6,761 bases of DNA from Prolixibacteraceae bacterium (GCA_027858145.1 JAQIDF010000167.1:1-6761); one strand, 5' to 3'; shown: positions 1 to 6,552, counted from the first letter of the stretch. A program made the numbers and translations. Notes: generated by a model from the letters alone, not told the origin.

Positions 1-128
1 CACTTTCGACATTTATATCCATCTTCCCATTTAATTTCAGCTAAGTAATGATAACAATCTTCATCGTTACTAAATGCCCGGTTAAACTTGATTGAGTTCA
101 CGCCGATAAATTTATTCGTACTACCCAT
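1..128 (-). CDS. IS1595-family transposase, N-terminal fragment (runs off the left edge)
   Basis: Reading the - strand from the ATG at 128-126 gives 42 codons with no stop, up to the window edge. The peptide starts MGSTNKFIGVNSIKF, continues through NDEDCYHYLAEIKW and ends DGYKCRKC. This is the classic start of an IS1595 (ISXO2-like) transposase: an acidic 'DE-x-C-x3-L' helix, then 'W-x-DG-x-x-C-x-x-C', the first half of the N-terminal zinc ribbon that binds the element's ends. The DDE-type catalytic domain would lie beyond the left edge and is not visible, so I cannot say whether the gene is intact. It differs clearly from the second IS1595-type transposase at 4464-5425, so they are separate elements. 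Family assignment is from motif recognition. Confidence 0.8.
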   Translation of the reverse strand, partial: MGSTNKFIGVNSIKFNRAFSNDEDCYHYLAEIKWEDGYKCRK

Positions 129-254
129 TCTGTAAAGGTAGCGACTTTATCAAATCAGTGCGACCTAAACGATTATACCTAAAAAACATATCAAATTTGA
201 CTAAAATGAATACAAAAACTTTTCAGGCAAACCCTATTAGACATGACCACCCCC
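1..254 (-). mobile_element. Right-hand (5') end of an IS1595-type insertion sequence, partial
   Basis: The transposase fragment at 1-128 is followed outward by about 126 bp of noncoding DNA. Read inward from 254 on the - strand, this DNA begins GGGGGTGGTCATGTCTAATA. A G-rich start to the terminal inverted repeat is plausible for this family, so I place the element end at about 254. The opposite terminus is outside the window, so neither the inverted repeat nor the 8-bp target duplication expected for IS1595 can be confirmed. The exact boundary is an inference. Confidence 0.45.
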
Positions 255-480
255 AAAGGAGATGGTTTTAACATTTATAATAAATTTAAAATATTATGAT
301 GTAAAATCAAATAGTAAATGACAGAAACTACTCATTACAGGTTAATATGGAATAGTTTTTTTTCAAATTCAATTTACTTGAATTACAAATTCACGGTTAG
401 AAAGGCGGTAATTGCTAATTACCACCAGCGAGTGCAATCATTCTACAAATACAGAAGAGTAGGTTTATAGGAAAATAAGG

Positions 481-519
481 ATCGATTTTGAAGTAGAAAC
501 CACGGTATTCAAAACCGAT
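481..519. repeat. Imperfect inverted repeat with 12-nt arms
   Basis: The arms 481-492 and 508-519 match at 11 of 12 positions around a 15-nt loop. The single mismatch is A-C if the + strand is transcribed but a tolerable G-U pair if the - strand is, so the RNA hairpin would be more stable on the - strand. Its role is unknown. It could be transcriptional punctuation for the leftward IS or a structured relic. Confidence 0.4.
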
Positions 520-533
520 TTTAGGATAAAAAC

Positions 534-565
534 GCTCTAACTATTTGGTGTTTAGAGTATTTTTT
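534..565 (+). terminator. Possible weak rho-independent terminator
   Basis: CTCTAA at 535-540 pairs with TTAGAG at 552-557, extended by a G-T pair (534/558), across an 11-nt loop. The hairpin is followed by a T-rich run (560-565). The stem is short and AT-rich and no + strand gene lies just upstream, so it may only insulate the downstream operon from read-through, or it may be chance. Confidence 0.3.
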
Positions 566-573
566 GATAATTT

Positions 574-616
574 GAAGTTTCTATCGAAAATGATATTTGA
601 AAAAAGAAGTTTCTAT
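574..616. repeat. Direct repeat GAAGTTTCTAT x2 upstream of the lipoprotein gene
   Basis: The 11-mer GAAGTTTCTAT occurs at 574-584 and again at 606-616, start to start 32 bp, close to three helical turns. The second copy ends 35 bp before the ATG at 652. Two identical sites on one DNA face just upstream of a start codon would suit a dimeric regulator. In AT-rich DNA this could also be coincidence, and no regulator gene is nearby. Confidence 0.35.
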
Positions 617-619
617 TTG
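612..619 (+). promoter_or_regulatory. Candidate Bacteroidota -7 promoter element
   Basis: TCTATTTG matches the Bacteroidota housekeeping -7 consensus TAnnTTTG at 5 of its 6 fixed bases. It lies 32 bp before the lipoprotein ATG and overlaps the second copy of the 11-bp direct repeat. No convincing -33 TTG element is found at the usual spacing, so this is a weak call. Confidence 0.25.
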
Positions 620-651
620 TATTTCTCTATTTAACATTAAAATAATAATGT

Positions 652-1194
652 ATGAGAAAAGTTATAATCATTCTAACTATTAGTCAATTAATATTTAGTT
701 GTTCAACAGTAAGCTCTACTTCTAAATTCTCTTCTAATTCCAAAGAAAAGAAATCAGTTTCAATTTTTCCTGAAGGAAAAGAATCAATTAAACTTCTATC
801 TGCAACAATATCAACTGATACCATTACCACAAAGGGATCAAAGGTTACTTTAAACTATCAGAATATTGATTCAATAATTACAGATAATTTAATCCCTGTT
901 GTTGTATTCGTTTCTAATTCTGTAACAATTAAAACAATATCATTGCTAGGTACAGTTTTCAGCTCTGGTCAATTCCAAACTTTTGTTTCCAATCCTTTCA
1001 ATGGTGAAGAAACACACCTAGATAGAGATACTGTGGCTGATAAAAAGAGCAGTCACGCTGCTTATACATCAGAACAGGAACATACTGCGGTAAAAAGTCC
1101 TAATGAAGCAAAAAGGATTGAATATGAACGCAAAGCAGAATATTGCAAACAAATGGTTCCCTATTGTAGAGAAAAATCAGAGGGATACCAATAA
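652..1194 (+). CDS. Small putative lipoprotein of unknown function
   Basis: This 180-residue protein begins MRKVIIILTISQLIFSC: a short positive start and a hydrophobic core, with Cys17 in a lipobox-like setting (I-F-S-C). That suggests signal peptidase II cleavage and lipid anchoring at Cys17. The next residues are Ser/Thr-rich (STVSSTS) and lack the acidic signal typical of surface-exported Bacteroidota lipoproteins, so periplasmic-facing anchoring is as likely as surface display. Residues about 40-120 look beta-rich and polar; residues about 125-180 are charged, with two Cys (C163, C172). I recognise no family. The start follows an A/T-rich leader without Shine-Dalgarno, usual for the phylum. 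The stop is TAA. The propeller gene begins 40 bp downstream with no terminator between, so the two are probably co-transcribed and may act together at the envelope. Confidence 0.75.
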   Translation: MRKVIIILTISQLIFSCSTVSSTSKFSSNSKEKKSVSIFPEGKESIKLLSATISTDTITTKGSKVTLNYQNIDSIITDNLIPVVVFVSNSVTIKTISLLGTVFSSGQFQTFVSNPFNGEETHLDRDTVADKKSSHAAYTSEQEHTAVKSPNEAKRIEYERKAEYCKQMVPYCREKSEGYQ

Positions 1195-1234
1195 CTGAAA
1201 ATAACAATTACTAACTATAAAAAAACAAAAAAAA

Positions 1235-4200
1235 ATGAAAAAGCTAACACTAATCAGTTTAAAATCTTTCTGTTTGATTACAACTATTATTTTCTCCTAT
1301 TACACAGTAACTGCACAAACCACTTATTGGTCAGGTAACGGCTCTTATGGTGGACATATCAACTGCCTGACACTTTCAAAATCAAATTCCGACATCCTGT
1401 ATGCCGGAACTGAATACGGGTTATATAAAACCGAAGACGGGGGAAATACATGGGTTAAAACCAACTTTCCAAACGATTATGAAGTGACCTCGATAAAAGT
1501 ACATTCAACTAATTCCGATATTGTGCTTGCTGGAACTTACCGCAGTGGCGTTTACCGCAGTGCCAACGGGGGACAAAGCTGGATTTATAAGGGATTATCA
1601 GATTTTACCATAAGCACGATGGCATTGGATGATAGCAACCCCGATTTGCTCTATTTCGGAATTGGGGAAGAAATGAATCTAACTGATATAAGAATTTATA
1701 AATTTTACAACGACTGGGCATCCGGAGAATTAATTAAAGCATGGGAAGGCTGGGACGAATGTGGTTGGAGAAAAGTGTGTAAAATAGCTGTTGATCCTGA
1801 TAATTCAAGTTCGATTTATGCAGTGGGATTGAACAGTGGCTATTGCAGTAATTATGGTGGCGTATTGTTTAGTGAAGATGGCGGAGCTACCTGGGATGAT
1901 AAAAATACAGGATACAGCAATATGGTTTCAAACATTTCAATAACAAAAAAAAGCAATGGAGAAAAGACAATATTCATTCTGGATGGAGGAACTAATCTCT
2001 CAGCAAAAGATGCAAAATTATTTAAATCGGATGACCAGGGAGATACTTGGCAGGCAGTAGAGATACCTTATTCAGGAAAAATAAATCTTAATATATTGAC
2101 TTCTCATCCACAAGACCAAAGTTCATTAATCATAGGTTCTTATGAAGAAGATAAACCTTTATGGATTTACAACAGCGAAACGAACAGCTGGAGTTATATT
2201 AATGGGAACGGACTACCGGGATCTATTTCTCCAACCTGTCTTGAAAGCGGTAATAATAATGGATTGGTTTTTTATATGGCTACCCTTTGGGGAGGTATTT
2301 ATAAATTTGATGAAAACATAAACAGTTGGGAAAAAATTAATACTGGAATAAATAATTCGGTGGTGAATGATTTTGTTGTAAATCCAAATTCATGTAATAC
2401 TGTTTATGCAGCAACAGAAGAAGAAGAATTTCTTAATAAATCGACAGATGCCGGAAATACATGGGCAATTAACCAAAGTAATATTGGCGCATCGTTTGAT
2501 GTTTTAACAATTGATCCCAATAATCCATCAGTTTTTTATGCAGGACTCAATGCTTCTGTAAGCGGCTATTACCTTTTCAAAGGACAACAAAATGGCCAAT
2601 ATTGGACAGACCCCATTGATTTTGTAGAATGCGTTGGAAATGCCTGTTACACTGAAATTACAGATATACTGGTTAAACCCGGTAATTCAAATTCAATCTT
2701 AGTGAGTACCCAACCCTATTTTCTTTCAAGCGGATTAAGTGGTTTTGGCACCGTCACCCGTACAACGGATGGTGGTTCTAATTGGGATGAATTAATAAGT
2801 GTCGCCGGAGCAGCCATGGCTGTCGACCCTCAGTATCCGGATGTCGTTTATATTGGAAAAGAAAGATCGGGACAGGTTTTCAAAGTTGAAAATGCGTGGG
2901 AAAATCAAAATGCTACTGAGATTACCCCAGATGAAGGAATAGAGAATGTTCAGGATATTGCTGTAGACAATCAGGGAAATATATATGTGGCAACCGAAGA
3001 CGGGCTTTGGAGGCGGAACGGAACAAACTGGACTAAATTAAATTGCCCGGCAGATAATATTACCACATTAGCTGTAGATAATACGAAAGCCCTGACAGTA
3101 GTTTATGCTGGAAGTGAGGGAGACGGGATTTTTGTTTCGGAAGACAGCGGGGAAAGCTGGATGATAATTAATGACGGACTGGGAAACCTAAATATCAAAA
3201 AATTGGTTGTGTGTGAATCAATGCTTTACGCTGGAACGGAGTATGGCGGAATCTGGAGCAGAATTATCCCAGAGACATTTACACCTTCTTTTCTTACCCA
3301 CAACACAGGAAATATGAAAATATCAGTTTTTCAGAATGGGTCTTTTGGTCATGCTGCGCCAAATTGGAATTATGGTGAAGGATTGGTATATAAAAACAAC
3401 ATTGATCCGCTTTTTAATTCCGGACTAATTGTTGGAACTTCACAAAGAGGTTTTGTAAATGGCCAATTAGGTGTCTTTTCAATTAATAACGATTTTCAAA
3501 ATACCACTCCCATTTCAGGTTTTGAAACAATACAGGAATGGGATCAGGTAACAACATGTAGTTTTAATGACAATTCATCAACGTTACCTTATGGTCTGGA
3601 TGTTTCTCAGCGCACCTACTCAAAAAGTGGTGAAGATTTGTTAATGGTCAAATATTCAATCAAAAATACATCAGATGAAATTGATGATTTATATGTTGGG
3701 CTTTTTACCGATTGGGATGTTGGAGGAGAAGATTATCACGACAAAAATAAAGGGGGTTTTGATTTATTCAGAAATTTGGCATATCAATATTTGGAAGGCG
3801 GGGAACCCGACCCAAATTATTACGGAATTGTTGCATTAGACGGGGTAGCTGGTACAAGTATTACTGGGAAAGGAAGCCAACTATATATTCGGGATTCTTC
3901 TTTTACTTGGATTTCAGAAATGAATACTTCTGAAATTACTGAGGCAGGAGAATATCGAATGTGGATAGGTTCCGGTCCTTTTAATTTACAAGAGGAAGAA
4001 TGCGTACAGGTGTATTTTGCCATTGTAGCCGGATCAAACCTTGAAGAACTCCAAGACAATGCTGAAATTGCTTCACAAAAATACCAAAGCTTGTTGACTG
4101 AAATTGATGAAAAGACTGAAATCGAAAATGGATTTAATTTAAAACAGAATTACCCGAATCCATCTTCACAGCAAACAAAAATAGAGTATTCAATTCCTTC

Positions 4201-4387
4201 TGATTGCAATGTGAAACTTGACCTGATAAATATTGAAGGCATGAAAATAAAAACAATAGTTAATAAAAATCATAAGGCAGGCAAATACAAAATAAATTTT
4301 AATTCAGCTAATTTATCTTCAGGCATCTATTTTTATCGATTAAGGGTCGGTACTCTTTCTCAAACTAAAAAAATGGTGGTAAAATGA
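1235..4387 (+). CDS. Secreted Asp-box beta-propeller protein with T9SS type A sorting domain
   Basis: The 1050 residues start with a signal peptide (MKKLTL, hydrophobic core 11-22, likely cleavage after TAQ28). Residues about 35-680 carry repeated Asp-box motifs (S-x-D-x-G-x-T-W) at 65-73, 108-116, 212-220, 264-272, 402-410, 509-517 and 634-642. Degenerate versions lie near 313-319, 358-365 and 592-599. This pattern marks BNR/sortilin (Vps10)-type beta-propeller blades, possibly one large or two smaller propellers. Residues about 685-950 form a second, beta-rich domain with an acidic GLFTDWDVGGEDYHD stretch (822-836) and a GPFNLQEEE...FAIVAG segment (914-933), as seen in other secreted FCB-group proteins. 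Residues 968-1050 are the T9SS tail: QNYPNP, then the typical ending with GIYFYRL and KKMVVK. No glycosidase or protease active site is evident, so binding or adhesion is likelier than catalysis. The ATG follows an A-rich leader. Confidence 0.9.
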   Translation: MKKLTLISLKSFCLITTIIFSYYTVTAQTTYWSGNGSYGGHINCLTLSKSNSDILYAGTEYGLYKTEDGGNTWVKTNFPNDYEVTSIKVHSTNSDIVLAGTYRSGVYRSANGGQSWIYKGLSDFTISTMALDDSNPDLLYFGIGEEMNLTDIRIYKFYNDWASGELIKAWEGWDECGWRKVCKIAVDPDNSSSIYAVGLNSGYCSNYGGVLFSEDGGATWDDKNTGYSNMVSNISITKKSNGEKTIFILDGGTNLSAKDAKLFKSDDQGDTWQAVEIPYSGKINLNILTSHPQDQSSLIIGSYEEDKPLWIYNSETNSWSYINGNGLPGSISPTCLESGNNNGLVFYMATLWGGIYKFDENINSWEKINTGINNSVVNDFVVNPNSCNTVYAATEEEEFLNKSTDAGNTWAINQSNIGASFDVLTIDPNNPSVFYAGLNASVSGYYLFKGQQNGQYWTDPIDFVECVGNACYTEITDILVKPGNSNSILVSTQPYFLSSGLSGFGTVTRTTDGGSNWDELISVAGAAMAVDPQYPDVVYIGKERSGQVFKVENAWENQNATEITPDEGIENVQDIAVDNQGNIYVATEDGLWRRNGTNWTKLNCPADNITTLAVDNTKALTVVYAGSEGDGIFVSEDSGESWMIINDGLGNLNIKKLVVCESMLYAGTEYGGIWSRIIPETFTPSFLTHNTGNMKISVFQNGSFGHAAPNWNYGEGLVYKNNIDPLFNSGLIVGTSQRGFVNGQLGVFSINNDFQNTTPISGFETIQEWDQVTTCSFNDNSSTLPYGLDVSQRTYSKSGEDLLMVKYSIKNTSDEIDDLYVGLFTDWDVGGEDYHDKNKGGFDLFRNLAYQYLEGGEPDPNYYGIVALDGVAGTSITGKGSQLYIRDSSFTWISEMNTSEITEAGEYRMWIGSGPFNLQEEECVQVYFAIVAGSNLEELQDNAEIASQKYQSLLTEIDEKTEIENGFNLKQNYPNPSSQQTKIEYSIPSDCNVKLDLINIEGMKIKTIVNKNHKAGKYKINFNSANLSSGIYFYRLRVGTLSQTKKMVVK

Positions 4388-4449
4388 AAATACTGAAAAT
4401 GAAAACAAAAATTATAAAATACATAATGAATATCCTAGATAACACCTAA
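4384..4449 (+). pseudogene. Truncated start of a third operon gene, overlapping the propeller stop
   Basis: The propeller stop TGA (4385-4387) overlaps an ATG (4384-4386) in an ATGA arrangement, the usual sign of translational coupling. The new frame reads MKILKMKTKIIKYIMNIL then DNT and stops at 4449. A start rich in Lys, Ile and Leu resembles the beginning of an exported protein's signal peptide. The proposed left end of the IS1595-type element lies at about 4426, so only about the first 14 codons would be native and the rest would be IS sequence. No continuation is recognisable beyond the IS right end at 5436. It could instead be a chance ATG in AT-rich DNA. Confidence 0.4.
4426..4436. repeat. 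Left copy of the 11-bp inverted repeat (putative IS terminus)
   Basis: ATGAATATCCT is the exact reverse complement of 5425-5435. It lies 68 bp before the codon (4494) where the conserved transposase sequence begins, a normal distance for an IS left end. Terminus status is an inference. Confidence 0.4.
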
Positions 4450-4463
4450 GGCAGAACAATTTT

Positions 4464-5425
4464 TTGTATCTTCGATTTCATAATCGAACAAAGATTAATC
4501 TGCTGAATTTCAATGATATTTATCCAGACGAAGAAAGCTGCAAGCTAAAATTCAAAAAGATAAGAGACAAGCAAAGCGTGGTCTGTTCACATTGTGGGGG
4601 CAAGGAACATTACTGGAAGGGCGATAAGTGGCAATATGAATGCAAAAAATACGGTTTCCGCACCACCCTTCGTAGCGGGACAGTCATGCATGGGTCAAAA
4701 CTACCTTTCCGTTATTGGTTTATTGCCATGCACCTGTTGACATCGACAAAGAAGAGTTTTTCGGCCAAAGAAGTTCAGCGACAACTCTCACACAAGAGAT
4801 ATGCCCCAATCTGAGGCATGCTCCATAAATTGAGGCAAGCGATGGGAAAAAGGGACGAACAATACCAGCTCTCTGGGGCAATTAAATTAGACGAAGGGTT
4901 CTTATCCACTGAAATATCTGATCAAGAAAAAGATAAACCATTAAAGCGGAGCCGAGGCAGCCAAAAGAAAACAAAAGTACTGGTAATGGCAGAGAGCAGG
5001 GCCATTGAAGGTGAAACCAAGAAGAATGGCAAGCCACGGAAAGTAAGATTCATAAAAATACAGGTTATACCAGACCTGAAGGCCGATACGATAACATCAA
5101 TAGTTGAGAAAGATGTCGCATCCGATTCTGAACTAATAACAAATGATTCGACATCTTACGTAAAATTAAAGGATATTGTTGATAAACATGAGGCACAAGT
5201 AATACCTAAAGAAAATATTGGATCAGTATTGCCCTGGGTGCATATTGCAATAAGCAATGCCAAAAGGATGTTGTTGGATATATACCATGATATTAGCATG
5301 AACACTTGCAAAACTACCTCAATGAATTTTGCTGCAATTTCAACCGAAGATATTTTGGAGAAGCGTTATTTGATAGGTTGCTCGTTGCCTCTATTTCGCA
5401 TAAAAATCAATTTTGGTACAGTTGA
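4464..5425 (+). pseudogene. IS1595-family transposase, inactivated by a stop and a frameshift
   Basis: The reading runs open from TTG 4464. The conserved sequence begins at INLLNF (ATT, 4494), where relatives probably have ATG. Motifs in order: PDEESC; a zinc ribbon CSHC (residues 41-44) with its second pair C60-K-K-Y63, so the fourth Cys is lost (TAC for TGC); SGTVMHGSKLPFRYW; then TGA at 4812-4814 where the family has Trp (P-I-W-x-MLHKLR). The same frame resumes at once with MLHKLRQAMGKRD, the first catalytic Asp in LDEGF (codon 4890), ITNDSTSY (second Asp; N here may replace it) and HIAISNAKR. After DIS (5297) the frame is wrong. Moving by one base from TTG 5306 restores LQNYLNEF...FNRRYFGEALFDRLL...NQFWYS with stop TGA at 5423-5425. 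One lost A (AGC-AATGAACAC to AGC-ATGAACAC) explains the shift. No functional transposase can be made. Confidence 0.88.
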
Positions 5426-5435
5426 GGATATTCAT
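5425..5435. repeat. Right copy of the 11-bp inverted repeat (putative IS terminus)
   Basis: AGGATATTCAT pairs exactly with the copy at 4426-4436. It begins on the last base of the restored transposase stop codon, so the coding region would run right up to the element end. Confidence 0.4.
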
Positions 5436-5481
5436 AATAATTAAATAAGCCACTCATCAACAACAGAGGATGGGTGTGAAG

Positions 5482-5553
5482 GCACAAAACAGCTCTTTTG
5501 CAAGCTGAAGCTTTGGCATTTGAGCTGGGGCTTGCAAATGTGCTGTTTTGTGC
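5482..5553. repeat. Large imperfect palindrome, 24-nt arms
   Basis: The arm at 5482-5505 starts GCACAAAACAGC and ends TTGCAAGC. It matches the reverse complement of 5530-5553 at 22 of 24 positions, with a 24-nt spacer containing two AGCT tetramers that could fold further. Weaker pairing continues outward (AACAAC near 5460, GTTGTT near 5562). The structure is symmetric and has no T-run after it, so it is not a simple terminator. It resembles REP-like or other mobile DNA hairpin elements, but the exact family is unknown. Confidence 0.7.
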
Positions 5554-5568
5554 GGTGGGTGTTGTTTT

Positions 5569-5596
5569 CTCTAATGCGCCCGTCAGGCGTAAAGAG
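5569..5596. repeat. Second hairpin beside the large palindrome
   Basis: CTCT (5569-5572) pairs with AGAG (5593-5596) and TGCGCC (5575-5580) with GGCGTA (5586-5591, one G-T pair) around a 5-nt loop CGTCA, with a small internal bulge. It begins 15 bp after the large palindrome, so the two may be parts of one element. Confidence 0.5.
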
Positions 5597-5791
5597 CGTG
5601 GGGGGGGAAATTAAAATTCCTTACAGTAAACTTTGAATTCGCAAAAATCTTTTCTGTCATTTAGTTTGGTCTTTTCAAGGTTGCTCTTCGGCGTCAAAAT
5701 AGCGATTGGCTTGCACCTAACGGTTGTTGAAGCTCTTGAAAAACTTTAAATATGCAAATTTATTTCAAGTTGACAAAAGATTATTCAACAA

Positions 5792-5914
5792 GTGTTTTTT
5801 TTTCCAGAGGGTGTAAGTCCCTTATACGCCGGGGTTACGCCCGGAAGTATTAGCAAGTGGCAAGGTGGTTTGGGGTGACTCTAGGAGTGAAGGAAGCCAG
5901 ACTGCAAATGTCTG
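5792..5914 (+). ncRNA. Group II intron 5' RNA (domain I portion), relic
   Basis: The segment starting CCAGAGGGTGTAAGTCCC has features typical of bacterial group II intron domain I. GGG-TGTAAGT-CCC forms a short stem-loop. CCGG/CCGG pairs around GGTTACGC. A purine-rich AAGTATTAGCAAGTGGCAAGG tract follows, then GTGACTC, then GTGAAGGAAGCC, and CAGAC/GTCTG folds around TGCAAAT. This order (TAAGTCCC, then GCAAG, then GTGACTC, then GAAGGAAGC, then GCAAA) is that of intact introns. The element is interrupted at about 5915 by hairpin repeats, so most of domains I-IV is missing. Recognition is from memory of the consensus; no covariance search was possible. Confidence 0.6.
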
Positions 5915-6042
5915 TACTGATACTTCGACAAGCTCAGTATAAACTAAACAGGAATTACAGGATTAGTATGTCCTGTAAGGCGTCCCGATATAGGGTTTGT
6001 AAGGTTTTGTTTCAGCAAAACCAACAGAACCCATTATCGGGA
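5915..6042. repeat. Block of three consecutive hairpins inside the intron relic
   Basis: Hairpin 1: TACTGA (5915-5920) with TCAGTA (5934-5939), containing TTCGACAAGC. Hairpin 2: TTACAGGA (5955-5962) with TCCTGTAA (5971-5978), a perfect 8-bp stem and 8-nt loop. Hairpin 3: 27-nt arms 5983-6009 and 6016-6042, 20 of 27 matching, with TCCCGATA/TATCGGGA at the base, GGGTT/AACCC in the middle and GGTTTTG/CAAAACC at the tip. The block lies exactly where the rest of the intron RNA and the RT N-terminus should be, and RT coding resumes at its right edge. Confidence 0.65.
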
Positions 6043-6454
6043 TTTCGATGTGGTGAACCACGATTTGCTAATGAGCATTCTTTATCGCGAGGTAAAGGAC
6101 GAACGCCTGTTGCGATTGATCCGTAAGTACCTTAAAACAGGCCTTTTAATCGGGGGGTTGGAACAGCAACGAGATCAGGGGACGCCGCAAGGCAGCCCGC
6201 TAAGCCCGTTGCTGTCGAATATTTTACTGAATGAATTGGACAACGAACTCACCAAACGAGGACTTCGTTTTATTCTAATGAAGAAGGTGAAGGAAATCAC
6301 TCGTAAAACCAGACCACTAAGTTTCGATCAGCGAGTGGAAGAACTCAATGACTATCTTACAGGATGGTTGGGGTACTTTCGACATGCAAATATGCAGAAC
6401 AAGTTGAAAGAACTGGATGTTCGGATTCGTTGCCGTTTGCGTTATTGTATATGG

Positions 6455-6474
6455 TTCCGATGGTTATCGGGAGG
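6455..6474. repeat. Quasi-palindrome TTCCGATGG-TTATCGGGAGG
   Basis: Positions 6455-6472 differ from the perfect palindrome at 6553-6570 at three positions. The right part, TTATCGGGAGG (6464-6474), is exactly the 11 bp whose removal restores the maturase reading frame (RW followed by KKPNKR), so it appears to be an insertion. The left part still encodes conserved residues. Confidence 0.6.
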
Positions 6475-6552
6475 AAGAAACCAAACAAGCGCATGCGTAG
6501 CTACATTCGAATGGGCTTAAGCCCAGGTCAAGCCTACGCATGGTCACGCTCA

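Larger units (their letters stand above)
255..651. other. Gene-free stretch between the left IS and the lipoprotein gene
   Basis: No credible coding region is present on either strand. It contains a perfect 7-bp-arm hairpin at 407-423 (GGTAATT, loop GCT, AATTACC). A longer hairpin at 481-519 has 12-nt arms (ATCGATTTTGAA and TTCAAAACCGAT, 11 of 12 matching). A terminator-like hairpin lies at 534-565 and an 11-bp direct repeat at 574-584/606-616. The last 80 bp are very AT-rich and should hold the promoter for the downstream gene pair. It may also contain decayed debris from earlier insertions, but no protein similarity is recognisable. Confidence 0.6.
4426..5435 (+). mobile_element. Degenerate IS1595-type insertion sequence
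   Basis: A disrupted IS1595-family transposase (4464-5425) is bracketed by an 11-bp perfect inverted repeat: ATGAATATCCT at 4426-4436 and AGGATATTCAT at 5425-5435, the latter overlapping the restored transposase stop. An element of about 1.0 kb suits the family. The 8 bp outside each end (AATACATA on the left, AATAATTA on the right) agree at 6 of 8 positions, as an eroded 8-bp target duplication might. The presence of the element is well supported by its protein. The exact ends are tentative because IS1595 termini often begin with G and the repeat here is short. Confidence 0.6.
5436..5791. other. Gene-free stretch with two strong hairpins
   Basis: No supported ORF lies between the IS right end and the group II intron relic. 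The left part (5482-5596) is dominated by a long palindrome and a second hairpin, followed by a run of eight G (5600-5607). The right part (about 5610-5791) is AT-rich. It contains a small inverted repeat (CTTGAAA near 5737, TTTCAAG near 5763) and no recognisable gene, tRNA or terminator. If the intron inserted into a gene, its 5' exon should lie here, but none is recognisable. Confidence 0.6.

Noticed and set aside
424..455. Short - strand peptide ending A-G-G-N, like a double-glycine leader
   Set aside because: Only eight codons (MIALAGGN), no core peptide, and no maturation or transport gene nearby.
3820..4059. 79-codon open frame on the - strand inside the propeller gene
   Set aside because: It lies entirely opposite a well-supported coding region and has no signal, motif or upstream leader. 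It is a shadow frame.
4812..4814. TGA read as Trp (recoded genetic code) in the IS1595 transposase
   Set aside because: The propeller gene ends with TGA exactly after a canonical T9SS terminus (KKMVVK), so TGA is a normal stop here. The transposase has other lesions too.
5717..5730. Integron attC-type core site (ACCTAAC fits RYYYAAC)
   Set aside because: No matching GTTRRRY partner at the right distance, no paired inner boxes and no integron integrase in the window.
5857..6126. 89-codon + strand frame starting MARWFGVTLG
   Set aside because: Its first part is group II intron domain I-like RNA, its middle is the hairpin block, and its end overlaps real RT coding in another frame (VNHDLL). 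It is not a gene.
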